64,000 nt of DNA from positions 62,001-126,000 of the forward strand of contig NZ_JAHFZF010000005.1 of the NCBI RefSeq assembly GCF_018619435.1, in the 5' to 3' direction. Origin of the DNA: Rhodoferax sp. U11-2br. Its GTDB lineage: Bacteria; Pseudomonadota; Gammaproteobacteria; Burkholderiales; Burkholderiaceae_C. Made by a program: the position numbers and the translations under genes. How positions within the stretch are numbered: position 1 is the stretch's first letter; each line of letters begins with the position of its first letter. Shown in pieces: positions 43,590 to 53,000 of the stretch. A model generated the notes under the pieces. The model worked only from the letters and a program-made list of their open reading frames with translations. It made no database searches and was not told the origin of the DNA.

Positions 43590-43928
43590 TCAGACGGCAG
43601 CCACCAGCACCCGGTGCGCCAATCCCGCACCCAGGGCATACCTGCTCTCACCACGCTGCACCACCAAACCGCCACCTTGTTGCTGCACCACACGGATTTC
43701 TGCACCTACGTTGAGTCCGATCTCGGTCATGCGCCGGTCCATGCCGCTGCCACGCAAGGCCGCCACCCGCAGCAACTGGCCCGGTGTGGCCATGCTCAAT
43801 GGGAAGGTGGCTTGGGCGCGGCTGCTGCTGGCGTGCGTCGCCTGGCCCACAGCTGCCGCAGTTGGCCCGTTGGACGCGGCTTGGAACAGGGCGGCATCGT
43901 TGCCTGGCAGGGCGCTGGAAGTGAACAT
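43590..43928 (-). CDS. Second FeoA-domain protein, N-terminally extended
   Basis: The C-terminal 70 residues form a FeoA domain (PLSMATPGQLLRVAALRGSG, RRMTEIGLNVGAEIRVVQQ, YALGAGLAHRVLV). An Ala/Ser-rich extension of about 40 residues precedes it. I place the start at the ATG at 43928 because earlier ATGs (43961, 43982) fall in or against a Fur-box-like site; the ribosome site is weak for all of them. It opens the feoA-feoA-feoB-feoC unit, 36 bases before the standard feoA. Two FeoA proteins per FeoB are known in several Proteobacteria. Confidence 0.8.
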   Translation of the reverse strand: MFTSSALPGNDAALFQAASNGPTAAAVGQATHASSSRAQATFPLSMATPGQLLRVAALRGSGMDRRMTEIGLNVGAEIRVVQQQGGGLVVQRGESRYALGAGLAHRVLVAAV

Positions 43929-43964
43929 GGTGCTTTCACGGGCTGGTGGAATGACTGGCATATT

Positions 43965-43983
43965 AATAGGAATGATTCGCATT
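43965..43983 (-). promoter_or_regulatory. Fur-box-like site upstream of the feo operon
   Basis: On the reverse strand AATGCGAATCATTCCTATT resembles the betaproteobacterial Fur-box form AATGCGAATGATTCTCATT at most positions. It lies 37-55 bases before the chosen start of the first feoA gene. Confidence 0.65.
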
Positions 43984-44081
43984 GTTTGTGACAAAGATCA
44001 AACAAGCCACAACTATTGACCCGGCTCAAGGTGGTTTGGGGCACGTGCCGGGCACCCTGCTCAAAGCTGCTGTTTGAGCGC

Positions 44082-45308
44082 TCAGACGTGGAGCCAGTGG
44101 TTGTCGACCCGGCCGTTGGCCCAGGGGTGCAACTGGCCGGGCAGGGTGGTGTTGGCCTGATTGACCTCTGCGCTGGTGGCCACACGCATCACACCCGCAC
44201 GCCCACCAACCCAGACCGAATTGGCGTCTACCGCCAGGGCGCCGGCCTCGGCCAGCGGGGTGCTGCCCAGATACTGACCATCCAATGCATAGCGAGCCAC
44301 CACCTGGCCCCGGGTGGCGCTGACCAGAAACTGCGCCTGGGGTCCCCGCCTGGCCACGGTGACGTCCCCGCCATAACCCGCGAGGGCCGGTTGGCCTGTG
44401 GCCAAAGACAAGGCGCCGTCGGCTTGATCGGCCCAGCTCAGCCGGGCCAGCAGCGGTGCGGCGGCTTTGAGGGCCGGGTCGTCATGTTCGGCCTGCAAGG
44501 CAATGCCCAGGGTGGGTGTGCTGCTGGCCTGGCTGGGGTCGGGCAGGGCCCAGGCCAGGTGGCGCAGGCTCAGGCGCGGGTCGGGCAAACGCCACTGGCC
44601 CAGTCGCTCACCGGTGTCGGGGTGCAGGCAGCAAATGCTGGGGTCCATCTGCTGCAGTTGGCGTTTGACACGCCCGGTTTCGACGCTGGTGTCGATGCCA
44701 CCATTGGCGACAAACAACATGCCAGCCAAAGGATGTTTTTTTGCTATTGATTGGGTAGCTGGTAGCCCAAGTACAGCATGGGGATCCAGCCCAAAAGTCT
44801 TGTATTCGGTCTGCAGCTGCAGGCTGCGGGCGTCACGCACCCCCAGCAGGCCCTGGCCGTTGTTGGTGTCGATTTCGGTGGTGTAGATGCGCAAGCCGTC
44901 CGCACTCACCAGCACATGGCCGCTGAATACCCGGTCACTGGCTTGCCACAACCACTGGGCGGGTTGGCCAGGCGTCAGTCGGATCAGCCAATCGCCCGGG
45001 CGACGTGCGGCGACCAGCAGGCTGCCGTCGGGCAGCAGGGCCAGGCCGTGGCCCCGTGTGGGCAGTTCCAGCTGGTGCAGCGTTGTCAGTTGGCCGCTGG
45101 CATCGAGCTGCAGCCAACCGGCGAAATGCTGGCTCTGTGAGTTGTCCCAGCAGGCGGCAAAACGCTGCCCGCTGGGGCGCTTGTGTGCTGTGTGGCTGGC
45201 CGTGGCGCCAAGTGCTGACCCCAGCGGCAGCAGTGTCAGGGCGCTCAGGCCAAGGCTTTGCAACGCTGCGCGGCGTGTCAGCGCCTGGATGGGCGGCTCA
45301 ATCCCCAT
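44082..45308 (-). CDS. DUF1513 Tat-exported beta-propeller-like protein
   Basis: The roughly 408-residue protein begins with a twin-arginine-type signal (LTRRAALQSLGLSALTLLPLG) and contains repeated strand segments with WD/propeller-like spacing (GHGLALLPDGSLLVAARRPGD, GHVLVSADGLRIYTTEID, GGDVTVARRGPQ), matching DUF1513. It overlaps the imelysin stop by a few bases and ends the DUF1111-imelysin-DUF1513 operon. The start is uncertain between 45308 and 45314. A short degenerate repeat-like stretch lies at 44734-44771. The family has no proven function but is tied to iron-related imelysin operons. Confidence 0.82.
   Translation of the reverse strand: MGIEPPIQALTRRAALQSLGLSALTLLPLGSALGATASHTAHKRPSGQRFAACWDNSQSQHFAGWLQLDASGQLTTLHQLELPTRGHGLALLPDGSLLVAARRPGDWLIRLTPGQPAQWLWQASDRVFSGHVLVSADGLRIYTTEIDTNNGQGLLGVRDARSLQLQTEYKTFGLDPHAVLGLPATQSIAKKHPLAGMLFVANGGIDTSVETGRVKRQLQQMDPSICCLHPDTGERLGQWRLPDPRLSLRHLAWALPDPSQASSTPTLGIALQAEHDDPALKAAAPLLARLSWADQADGALSLATGQPALAGYGGDVTVARRGPQAQFLVSATRGQVVARYALDGQYLGSTPLAEAGALAVDANSVWVGGRAGVMRVATSAEVNQANTTLPGQLHPWANGRVDNHWLHV
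44734..44771. repeat. Degenerate dispersed-repeat half inside the DUF1513 gene
   Basis: TTTTTTTGCTATTGATTGGG followed by TAGCTGGTAGCCCAA resembles one arm and flank of the repeat (AATAGCTxCTAGCCC on one strand). Only half is recognisable, so this is a weak call. Confidence 0.3.
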
Positions 45309-46503
45309 CGGCATCGGAGAAACCCAGCGCAATGTCGAGGGCACTGGCCACCTCGTTCTGGAACAAGACGGTGACGGTTTTGAGTGCAGCGGTCAGTGCC
45401 AGCAGTTCGCGCTGCTCGGCTGCACGCGAGCTGGCCTGTGCGGGCAACTGGTCGATGCGGGTGCTGACCGCATCCAGCGCCTGGGCCCAGCGTTGGGCCA
45501 GCGCGATCTGGCCCTGGCCCAGCAGCAGTGCCTCAATCGGCACCAGCGCCTGGCCTGGTGTGGGTGGTTGGGTCCGTTGTGCCTCGCTCAGCCGTCCTTG
45601 GGTCAGCAGGCTGTGCCATTGGGCGCGCCAGCCTGCCAGATTGGTCTCGCGCCCCATGCGGGCGAATTGCGGGCTGCTGTTTTTGCGTGTCTCACCCAGG
45701 GTTTGTGCGGTTTTGAGGGGTTTCTCCAGATGGGCCCAGCGCAGGCGCTCCAGCCCGCCCAGCCACTGGTTGACCCACTCGGCCATCGCGATGGCAGTGT
45801 CGTCCGGGGTCTGCTCCCAGTCTTTGGCTGCCCAGGTGGCCAGTTCCGTTCCCAGCTCCGTGGCCTCGACCTGCACGCCCTGCGCCAGCAGGCCCAGGTA
45901 GCGGCAGCTGGCCTCAGAAGGGGTGATCGACCCGCTGCGTTGGCCTGCTGCCACTGGCCGCCACTGTGTCATCAGCAGCTCCATGGCGGGCAAACCTTTG
46001 GCGAGGGTGCCCACGGTTTCCATGTCGGCCAGGGTCTGCGGCGCTTTGGCGAGCGCTTTGGTAAGCAGCTCTGGGCGGGTTGGCCAGAAGTCGATCTGGC
46101 GTTGTGAGCGGCGGGTCAACATCGGCCCGACCGCAGGGGTGGACAGGGTTTCCCAGGCCAGCATGGTGTGTTGCCATTGGGTGTGCAAGCTGGTCCAGGC
46201 GGCTTGCCGGGCACGCAACGGAGTCCCAGGTGTGGGCAAGCTCTGGCAATACTGCTGGGTGGCAGCCACCAGGGCCTCGGCCTCGGAGGCAAAACGCTGA
46301 GACAGCGGTGGTAAATGTTGGCTGTACAGGCCCTGCATCACCTCGGCGGGGGAATACATGGGCATCAGTACCAGGGTTGCCGATGGTGTGGCTGCGTGGC
46401 TGGCCACGGTCAGCAGGGCGCTGCCGAGTGCCAGCGCCAGCCTGCGCGCAGGCCCGTTGCCTGGTGTCAAGGGCAGACCTTGATGGGGTGTGGTTTGATG
46501 CAT
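45298..46503 (-). CDS. Imelysin-family exported protein (operon copy)
   Basis: The 401-residue protein has an N-terminal signal-like hydrophobic stretch (LALALGSALLTVASHAA) and the helical imelysin fold (AAWTSLHTQWQHTMLAWETL, RRSQRQIDFWPTR). The family's GxHxxE motif appears altered here to GLPAMELLM, so metal binding may be lost. Imelysins are periplasmic or surface iron-regulated proteins of unclear mechanism. The frame is open from 46560, but the first 19 codons are repeat sequence; the ATG at 46503 is preferred. It sits between the DUF1111 and DUF1513 genes. Confidence 0.82.
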   Translation of the reverse strand: MHQTTPHQGLPLTPGNGPARRLALALGSALLTVASHAATPSATLVLMPMYSPAEVMQGLYSQHLPPLSQRFASEAEALVAATQQYCQSLPTPGTPLRARQAAWTSLHTQWQHTMLAWETLSTPAVGPMLTRRSQRQIDFWPTRPELLTKALAKAPQTLADMETVGTLAKGLPAMELLMTQWRPVAAGQRSGSITPSEASCRYLGLLAQGVQVEATELGTELATWAAKDWEQTPDDTAIAMAEWVNQWLGGLERLRWAHLEKPLKTAQTLGETRKNSSPQFARMGRETNLAGWRAQWHSLLTQGRLSEAQRTQPPTPGQALVPIEALLLGQGQIALAQRWAQALDAVSTRIDQLPAQASSRAAEQRELLALTAALKTVTVLFQNEVASALDIALGFSDADGD

Positions 46504-46507
46504 CAAA

Positions 46508-46562
46508 TTGGCCTCCGGCCCTTTTTCAATAAGGGGATATAGCTCTGAAATAAAGAGCATTT
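46508..46562 (-). repeat. Dispersed palindromic repeat between the DUF1111 and imelysin genes
   Basis: The copy reads TTGGCCTCCGGCCCTTTTTC, then AATAAGGGGATATAGCTCTG, then AAATAAAGAGCATTT. It fills nearly all of the 57-base gap and reaches the DUF1111 stop codon. The arms GGCCCTT and AAGGGG and the ATAGCT flank are clear. Confidence 0.75.
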
Positions 46563-48036
46563 AGAGCGATTCCACAAACTTCACCAGCGCCGCACGTTGG
46601 GCGCGGCTCATCTGCAGGACCTGCTGTTGTGCCGCCTGCGCCTCGCCGCCATGCCACAACACCGCTTCGAGCACCCCATTGGCCCGGCCATCGTGCAACA
46701 GCCGGGTGTGGCCGTTGACCGCCTGGATCAGGCCGATGCCCCACAGCGCCGGGGTTTTCCACTGGCTGCCACTGGCGGCAAAGTCGGGCCGGCCATCGGC
46801 CAGGCCCGGGCCCATGTCGTGCAACAGCAGGTCGGTGTAGGGCCAGATGGTCTGGCCGTTGAGGGTCGGGCTGCTCATGCTGGGGTTGGGCCCCTGGTGG
46901 GTGGTGTAACTTGGGCGGTGGCAACTGGCGCAACCGGCCTGCTCAAACAGGGCCTGGCCCTGGCGCACCTGCGGGTCCTTGATCTGGCGCCGTGCCACCG
47001 GGGCCAGCACCGCCTGGTAAAACACCACGTCCTCGAGCGTGGGCTGGTCGATCTCAAAAGCGCCGCCGTGGCCGCCACTGGTCGCTTGCAAACAATCTTT
47101 CTGAACCGGTGTGCAGCCCTCACCGGGTGCCCAGACCGAGGTGATGCCGATGTCGCCGCGGAAGGCACCCGCCGACTGGTGGGCGATGCTGGCCACATTG
47201 GCCTTCCAGCCAAAACGCCCGATCATCTCTTTTTGCGCCACCGCGTCCCACACCCGGTTGACCTGGCCTTTGATGGGGCCGGGGCTGGCCGCCTGGTCGG
47301 CGGCGTTTTGCAGGATGTCGGCCTCGGTAATCGCCTCCAGCAGGCCAATGCCCATCAGCTGCGGCGCCACACGCGGGCTGACCAACACCTTGGGTGACAT
47401 CGGGCCATAGGCCAGCTGCCTGAAGCCATACACCGGTTGCTGCAGGGTGTAGCGGCTGCCGTCGGCAAAACGGCCACGCACGGGGGTGGTGCGCAACGTG
47501 ACCTCACCCTCGGGGCGCACACCTTGCACGGCGGCATTGTTGAACTGGCCGCCATAGGTCGGCTCGGGCAACACCCCTTCGTGGGGGTCGGCCACACCGG
47601 GCACCGACAGGCGCATCAACAGCCCCACCGGCTGCTCATGACGACCACCTTTGACCTCGGGTGGGCGGCCCCGGCCATCGAGCGCGTGGCAGCCGCCGCA
47701 GGAGCGCGCGATGAAATGCGGCCCCAGACCATCACGCACCTTGGTGGAGGCGGGCGCCTCGACCCAGTTGCGCTTGAAAAACGAGTTGCCAATCGCAAAA
47801 CGGGTGCGTTCCTCGTCGCTCAGGTTGGCTGCGGGCAGAGAAAACGCGTTTTTGCCATCCACCCACACGGTGGTGGCGCCGCCTGTGAGTTCTCCGGGGG
47901 GGGGGCTCGTGTCGGCCGCGTGCAGGGGGGCAGCCAGCATCAGCCCAAGCGTCGCCGTGAGTAGCAGAGGCTGGGCCTCGGTGGTGAACGGCCAGCGCGT
48001 GGCTGGAGCAGTAGCTGAGGTCAAAGAAAGGTGCAT
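46561..48036 (-). CDS. DUF1111 di-haem oxidoreductase-like protein
   Basis: The 491-residue exported protein carries two c-type haem motifs, CGGCHALDG and CASCHRPSYTTH, and family blocks FFKRNWVEAPASTKVRDGLG and YTDLLLHDMGPGLADG. It belongs to the DUF1111 ('thiol oxidoreductase') family, related to di-haem peroxidases. It has a signal sequence ending near LHAA-DT. The ATG at 48036 is preferred to a TTG at 48060 inside a repeat copy. Heading the DUF1111-imelysin-DUF1513 operon, it probably handles redox change of iron or haem in the periplasm; this role is inferred. Confidence 0.86.
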   Translation of the reverse strand: MHLSLTSATAPATRWPFTTEAQPLLLTATLGLMLAAPLHAADTSPPPGELTGGATTVWVDGKNAFSLPAANLSDEERTRFAIGNSFFKRNWVEAPASTKVRDGLGPHFIARSCGGCHALDGRGRPPEVKGGRHEQPVGLLMRLSVPGVADPHEGVLPEPTYGGQFNNAAVQGVRPEGEVTLRTTPVRGRFADGSRYTLQQPVYGFRQLAYGPMSPKVLVSPRVAPQLMGIGLLEAITEADILQNAADQAASPGPIKGQVNRVWDAVAQKEMIGRFGWKANVASIAHQSAGAFRGDIGITSVWAPGEGCTPVQKDCLQATSGGHGGAFEIDQPTLEDVVFYQAVLAPVARRQIKDPQVRQGQALFEQAGCASCHRPSYTTHQGPNPSMSSPTLNGQTIWPYTDLLLHDMGPGLADGRPDFAASGSQWKTPALWGIGLIQAVNGHTRLLHDGRANGVLEAVLWHGGEAQAAQQQVLQMSRAQRAALVKFVESL

Positions 48037-48058
48037 GAGACTGGGCTTGGTGTATTTC

Positions 48059-48110
48059 AAAATAAATAGCTGCTAGCCCTATTTAAATAAGGGCTAGAGG
48101 CACTTTTGGC
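48059..48110 (-). repeat. Dispersed palindromic repeat, best-preserved copy
   Basis: AAAATAAATAGCTGCTAGCC, CTATTTAAATAAGGG and CTAGAGGCACTTTTGG give near-perfect arms CTAGCCCTATTT / AAATAAGGGCTAG with AT-rich flanks. It lies in the 316-base gap upstream of the DUF1111 gene, between its start and a Fur-box-like site. The rest of that gap shows no gene. Confidence 0.85.
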
Positions 48111-48269
48111 TTGTAACTCTGGCAGACCCGCACGGCGCCCGACCACACGTCTGGTGTGACGGTGGGGCACCAATACAGGCAGTGAGGTTTCATGCGGGCG
48201 GGTCGATGAGGGTGACAAAACGGTTTGCCAGCCACAACGGGCAAGAAGTGGCTTGACCACAGTATACAA

Positions 48270-48290
48270 ACAAGAACCGTTCTCATTGAA
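48270..48290 (-). promoter_or_regulatory. Possible Fur box upstream of the DUF1111 operon
   Basis: ACAAGAACCGTTCTCATTGA contains the near-palindrome AGAACCGTTCT and the reverse-strand AATGAGAA seen in betaproteobacterial Fur sites. It is 234 bases before the DUF1111 start, farther than usual, because a repeat copy lies between. Confidence 0.5.
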
Positions 48291-48352
48291 GGCGATGCCA
48301 GGTTGGTCAGCAAGACCAGGCACCGCCGCCCAGCCGCTTGTCAACTCGAGGC

Positions 48353-48667
48353 TTACTCCGGCACGTAGACGATGCCGCCGTCTTTCATGCGGTAGGCGGT
48401 GCCGGCTTTGGCGCCTTCACCCTGGCCGATCTGGCCGCTGGCTTTGTAGCGCTCGATCTTTTCGCCCTTTTTCACCATCATCTCCATGGTCGGTTTGCCT
48501 GCATCGGTGATCACGGTCACGTCACGCTGGCTGAAGTTGTTGAGCATCGGGTTTTGCGCCACGGTGATCAACAAGGCGGCGATGATCACCAGAAAGATGT
48601 CGATGATGTTGACCACCGACAGGATCGGGTCATCGTTCTCGGGTTCGTGCAGCAGCTTCAGGCTCAT
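48353..48667 (-). CDS. DUF2149 protein, ExbD/MotB-like channel partner
   Basis: The 104-residue protein has one membrane helix near the N-terminus (DDPILSVVNIIDIFLVIIAA) with an aspartate at the helix start, as in ExbD, TolR and MotB where such an aspartate carries protons. A short periplasmic domain follows. DUF2149 genes occur with CobN-like and MotA/TolQ-like genes in the Bacteroidota hmu haem operon. Its ATG overlaps the stop of the MotA-like gene (ATGA). It is the last gene of the receptor/CobN operon. Confidence 0.82.
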   Translation of the reverse strand: MSLKLLHEPENDDPILSVVNIIDIFLVIIAALLITVAQNPMLNNFSQRDVTVITDAGKPTMEMMVKKGEKIERYKASGQIGQGEGAKAGTAYRMKDGGIVYVPE

Positions 48668-49155
48668 GGCTTGGCCCTTTGCTGCAGGATCACCATTTCT
48701 TCAGCCAGCCAGCGGCGGCGCACGTTGGACACCCAGTAGGTGATGCTGGCCGCAATCAGCGCCAGAATCACCGCCGAAAAAGCCACCGTGAGGCTGCCTG
48801 ACACCTGCGCCAGGTTGCCATCGGACAGGGATTTGAGGGCAGGCCCCATCGGGATCATGGTGCCCACCAGGCCCAGCATCGGCGCAATGCGGCTGGCCAG
48901 GCGCTCGGGCTCCAGCAGTTTGTGGGCAAATAAGTCCAGCTCATCTTCGCTGGCTTGCGGGAACTTCTCGGCGTGGCGCAGCAGCGGGAAACCTCGACCC
49001 TGCTCGGGCTGGCGCCGCTGCAGGGCCTGCACCACAAAGGCGCCCAGCGCGTAGAGCGCGTAGACAAACAGCAGGGCCACCAGCCCCAAGACAGGCAGCA
49101 AAAACAGCTGGCCAATTTGGTACATCAACAGTTCAATCATGGTGCTTTCTTTCAT
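48664..49155 (-). CDS. MotA/TolQ/ExbB-family proton-channel protein
   Basis: The 163-residue protein has three membrane helices: one near residues 10-40 and a pair in the C-terminal half (ASRIAPMLGLVGTMIPMGPAL and LTVAFSAVILALIAASITYWV), the core of the MotA/TolQ/ExbB channel family. The ATG at 49155 overlaps the ChaN stop (ATGA). It is separate from the exbB next to tonB at 63510. Paired with the DUF2149 protein it could form a small ion-driven motor serving the exported CobN-like protein. Confidence 0.85.
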   Translation of the reverse strand: MKESTMIELLMYQIGQLFLLPVLGLVALLFVYALYALGAFVVQALQRRQPEQGRGFPLLRHAEKFPQASEDELDLFAHKLLEPERLASRIAPMLGLVGTMIPMGPALKSLSDGNLAQVSGSLTVAFSAVILALIAASITYWVSNVRRRWLAEEMVILQQRAKP

Positions 49156-50072
49156 TTGGATTCTGGGGGCTGGGCTGGCGCGGCGGCTGGGGCCACCAGG
49201 CCGGTCAGGGGTTTGGCGCAGGCATCTGGCCGGGGTGTGGCGGCGGTGAACCACAGCAGGTCAAACCCCGCGCTGTCGTAGTCACTGGCGCTGAGCTGGC
49301 CGTCAACCACCTCTACAAAAGTGATGCTCAGAGCCCGGCTGGGTTCGGCAAGGTACTGGGGCACAGCGCGGTCGCTGCGCACATGGCCCGCGCCAGCCAC
49401 CAACACCACCGGGCCGGGCACGCTGTCCAGCACCTGGGCCATCTGCAGGTCACGTGCCCGTTGGGCTGCCACGATGCGGGCCAGCAGTTGGGGGTTGGGG
49501 CGATGCCCACAGTGGCCTTCAACCACGTCGTCTTCCAGGTGGGCCATCTGGGTTGCAGACAACACCGGCAACTCGGGTGCCACTTTGCCCAGGGCGATGT
49601 TGCGTGCGTCAGCGCGCGACAGGTTGGCCGCCAGCAATGGCCAGTGCTGTTGTGCGGCGTGGTTGATGAGTGCCTTGTACATCGGCCAGCGCCAGCCCTC
49701 GCGATTGAGCCGACCCGCGTCGGCCAGGGCTTCGGCATCGGTGGTGCCGGTGTTTTGCGCTGCGCTCAGGGCACTCTGGTGTTGGACATCGAATTGCTCC
49801 AGCGCCAGGGCGGGTTGTCGCCCCTGGTCTGCCAGCGCTTGCAGCACCTGCAACTGGCGCGCATGGTGGATGGCGCTGTCGTGTTTTTCACCGAGCAAGA
49901 CATAACGGGTGGCGCCCGCGCGTTGGTAGGCTTGTTGGGGACTGATGAACTGGCCCGCCCGCACATCCCAGATGCGGTCCGTCAACACATGGCTTGGGTT
50001 AGCTTCGGGGGGCGGGCTGGCACAGGCCGTCAGTATCAGGCTCAAAGTGAGCAGGGGTAACCAGGGTCTCAT
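49152..50072 (-). CDS. ChaN-family haem-binding lipoprotein
   Basis: The 306-residue protein has a lipoprotein signal with lipobox LTAC-A (Cys near residue 17) and the ChaN/DUF399 domain: VLLGEKHDSAIHHARQLQVL, ALEQFDVQHQ, HLEDDVVEGHCGH and VVLVAGAGHVRSDRAVPQYL. Campylobacter ChaN is an iron-regulated lipoprotein that binds two haems face to face. The ATG at 50072 overlaps the CobN-like stop and has GGAGA upstream. A haem-holding role beside the receptor and chelatase-like protein is likely. Confidence 0.88.
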   Translation of the reverse strand: MRPWLPLLTLSLILTACASPPPEANPSHVLTDRIWDVRAGQFISPQQAYQRAGATRYVLLGEKHDSAIHHARQLQVLQALADQGRQPALALEQFDVQHQSALSAAQNTGTTDAEALADAGRLNREGWRWPMYKALINHAAQQHWPLLAANLSRADARNIALGKVAPELPVLSATQMAHLEDDVVEGHCGHRPNPQLLARIVAAQRARDLQMAQVLDSVPGPVVLVAGAGHVRSDRAVPQYLAEPSRALSITFVEVVDGQLSASDYDSAGFDLLWFTAATPRPDACAKPLTGLVAPAAAPAQPPESK

Positions 50073-53000
50073 GGTGTTCTCCATTGTTGCCAGGCACCGG
50101 CCAGCGGTGCCAAAAATAATAGCGATAGTGCGAGTAATAACAAGGGCTCCAAGGCATTTGGAGCCTCCGGCTGAACCGGCTCCAGTTTCAAACCGGTGAT
50201 CTGGGGCGGCACAGGCGCAGGTGCCGGTTGGGGAGCGGGGGCCGCAGCTGGCGCAGCGACGGGTCGGTCCACAGCGCGAGGGGTCGCGGGGCTCATCAAG
50301 GCCTCCTGGGGCACTTGAGATTGGCTCAGTCCGTAACCTGGCAGGCCCACAAACTCCTGCAGGCTCCGGTTGTCGGTGCGCACGTCAAAGCGCTGCGCCA
50401 GGTCCTTGTAGCGTGCCTTCAACTCGTCCACGGTGGCGCTGTCGGCCTGCCAGTAGCCCTGGCGTGCCATCTCCAGCATACGTTCCATCATCTGTGCCAG
50501 GGCATGTGGGTTGTTGCGCTCCATCCACTGTGTGATGCCCAGTTGGTGTTTGTCGCGCACATACACGTCGGCAAATTCCTGCCACTGGTCATCACGCACG
50601 ATCTCGCGCGCCACGGTGGTCCAACCGGTGAAGTTGTTGAGGCTGTCGAGCATCTGGGTGGTGCCGGCATAACCCTCTTGCATCAGCGCCTGGATATGGC
50701 CGGGGTGGAAGTTGCGGGTGGCCAGCTCCTTGGCCAAAAAGCTGGCGGCATCTTCTGCCTTGCCGGAGCCCGCACCACGCAGGTTCGAGATCAACAGCTC
50801 AGGCGCTTTGCCGTCGATGTAACGCACAGCGGCGGCAATGCCCCCCAGGTACTGGAACGGGTCGTCGGTGGTGAGCATGCCGTATAGGTTGGAGCTGCGT
50901 GCCAGCACCGCCGCCTGGGTGCCTTTGAGCTGGGTGGCGTACAGGTTGACAGCTGTGCTGCCATCGGCCCCGGCGGCACTGGCCAGATCGGAACCACTTT
51001 TGCCCCAATCGGCCTCATCCGGGCCATAGGCAAACTGCATTTTGCGCAGGTACAGCTCGGCCATTTTGCGGTCACCTTCGGCCTGGGTTTTCCAGGTGTC
51101 GGTTGCAAGTGCCGCATCGTCCAGGCCGGAGCCGTAGTTGCCGGAGGCGCTGGCGAAAATCCGGGTTTCGGCAGCTTTCTGGGCGGCCTCGGTGCGCCAG
51201 CCCTGCGCTGCCAGTTGCCCGGCCACCGTGCGGGTGTTGTTGGCCACCGCGTTGTCGGCCTCGTTGGTGGCCTGTGCGGCCAGTTGCGCCGCTCGCGCCA
51301 GCTGTTTCAACACGTTGGGAAAGTGGTCGCGGTACAGGCCGGTGGCGGACAACACCACGTCGATGCGCGGTCGACCCAGGGTCTGGCGTGGCACCAGCTT
51401 GACGTCCACCACCCGTCCGCCCGCATCCCAGACCGGCTCGACACCCAGCGCCCAGAGGGCCTGTGCTTCGAGCAGCCCCTGGTGGCGCATGGTTTCGACC
51501 GACCAGAGGGAGAAGGTGAATTTGGAGGGTGTCACACCGGTTTTTGATTTGTGCGCCGCCACCAGTTTGTCCAGTGCTTCCTGGCCCGCCTTCCAGGCGG
51601 CCTGGGTTGGCACGCGAGACGGGTCAAAGCCGTAGAGGTTGCGCCCGGTGGGCAGGCTATCGGGGTTTTTGATTGGGTCGCCGCCGTAAGAGGTGGCGAT
51701 GTGGCGACCGTCCAGCGCCGCCAGCAGGCCCCGGGTTTCACCTTCCGCCTGCAGGTCGGTAAACCAGCGTTGGCCTTGGGCCACCATGGCTTGGAGTTTG
51801 GGCGGCAGGGTGTCCACGGCTGCGCCTTCCACCAGGTGGCGGCGCAACAGTTGGTAGGGCGCGGTCTGTGCTATTTTGCTGAAGTCAGCCACGATGGCCT
51901 CGTCCGCGTCTTGTGTTGTGCCGTTCAGATGCATGGCAGTGGCTTCCCAGAACGGTGCCCCCAGCATCATCAACACGGTGGCCAGTTGGCCATGTTCGCC
52001 CGCACCTTTGCCAAAGGTATGCAAACCCAAGGGTTGTGCGGTTTGGGCCAGCTCGTGCAAATGGTCGTGCAGGGCGTTGACAAAGGCGGGAAATTCCTGC
52101 GCCATGCGCGTCTGGCCCCAGCCCATGTCCAGGTCAATGCGTTCCTTGACCACGGTCGCCATCAGCTGGGCGCGCAACTGCTCTTTGACCACACCTTCGT
52201 CCTGGGCCAGCCAGGCGTGTAAATCGTCGTGCAACTGGGTCAACACCGAGTGCAGCCCGGCCGGGGCAAACGGCGGGGTCTGGTAGCTGATGTTGACTGC
52301 GCGGCCACGCCGTTTGGTCTGCACCGCCTCGCCAATGTTGTCCACGATGTAGGGGTAGATCACTGGCACATTGCCAATCGCCAGCAAGGGGTAGTCGTCC
52401 ACCGACAGGCCGCGCTCCTTGCCGGGTAACCACTCTTGGGTACCATGGGTGCCGTAGTGGACCAAGGCATCGGCCTTGAACTGCTCACGCATCCACAAAT
52501 AGCCCGCCATGTAGGAGTGCGGCGGTGCCGCGCTGCTGGAGTGGTAGATGGCCTTGTTTTTGGCGTACACCCCATCACTCACCGGCTCGCCACGGGGTGG
52601 TTGCGGCAGGATGCTGATGTTGCCGAGTTTCAGGCGTGGAATCGCAAAGTAGGTTTTGCCATTCCGCTGCACCAGAAACACCGACTTGTCGGGGTGGCCC
52701 ACCGCCGTGACCCAGGCCTCGCGCTGCGCGTCGGGCAGGCTGGCCAGCCAGGTTTTGTAGGTAGCCAGCGGCATCAGTTCAGCCAGGCCGTCGCGTACCA
52801 GCGCGTCCATTTCTTCGGTCACAGTGCCGGGACGGTAAAAGGGTTTGAGCAGGCGCTGCATCTGGCGCGTCAGCGTGGTCGCATCGGGTGTCTCGGTGCG
52901 GTAACCTGCTGCCTGCATGGCCGCCAGGGTGGCTTCCAGGCTGGTGGGCAGGTTCATGAAAGAGGCGCCCAGGTTCTTCTCGCCCGGGGGATAGTTCCAG

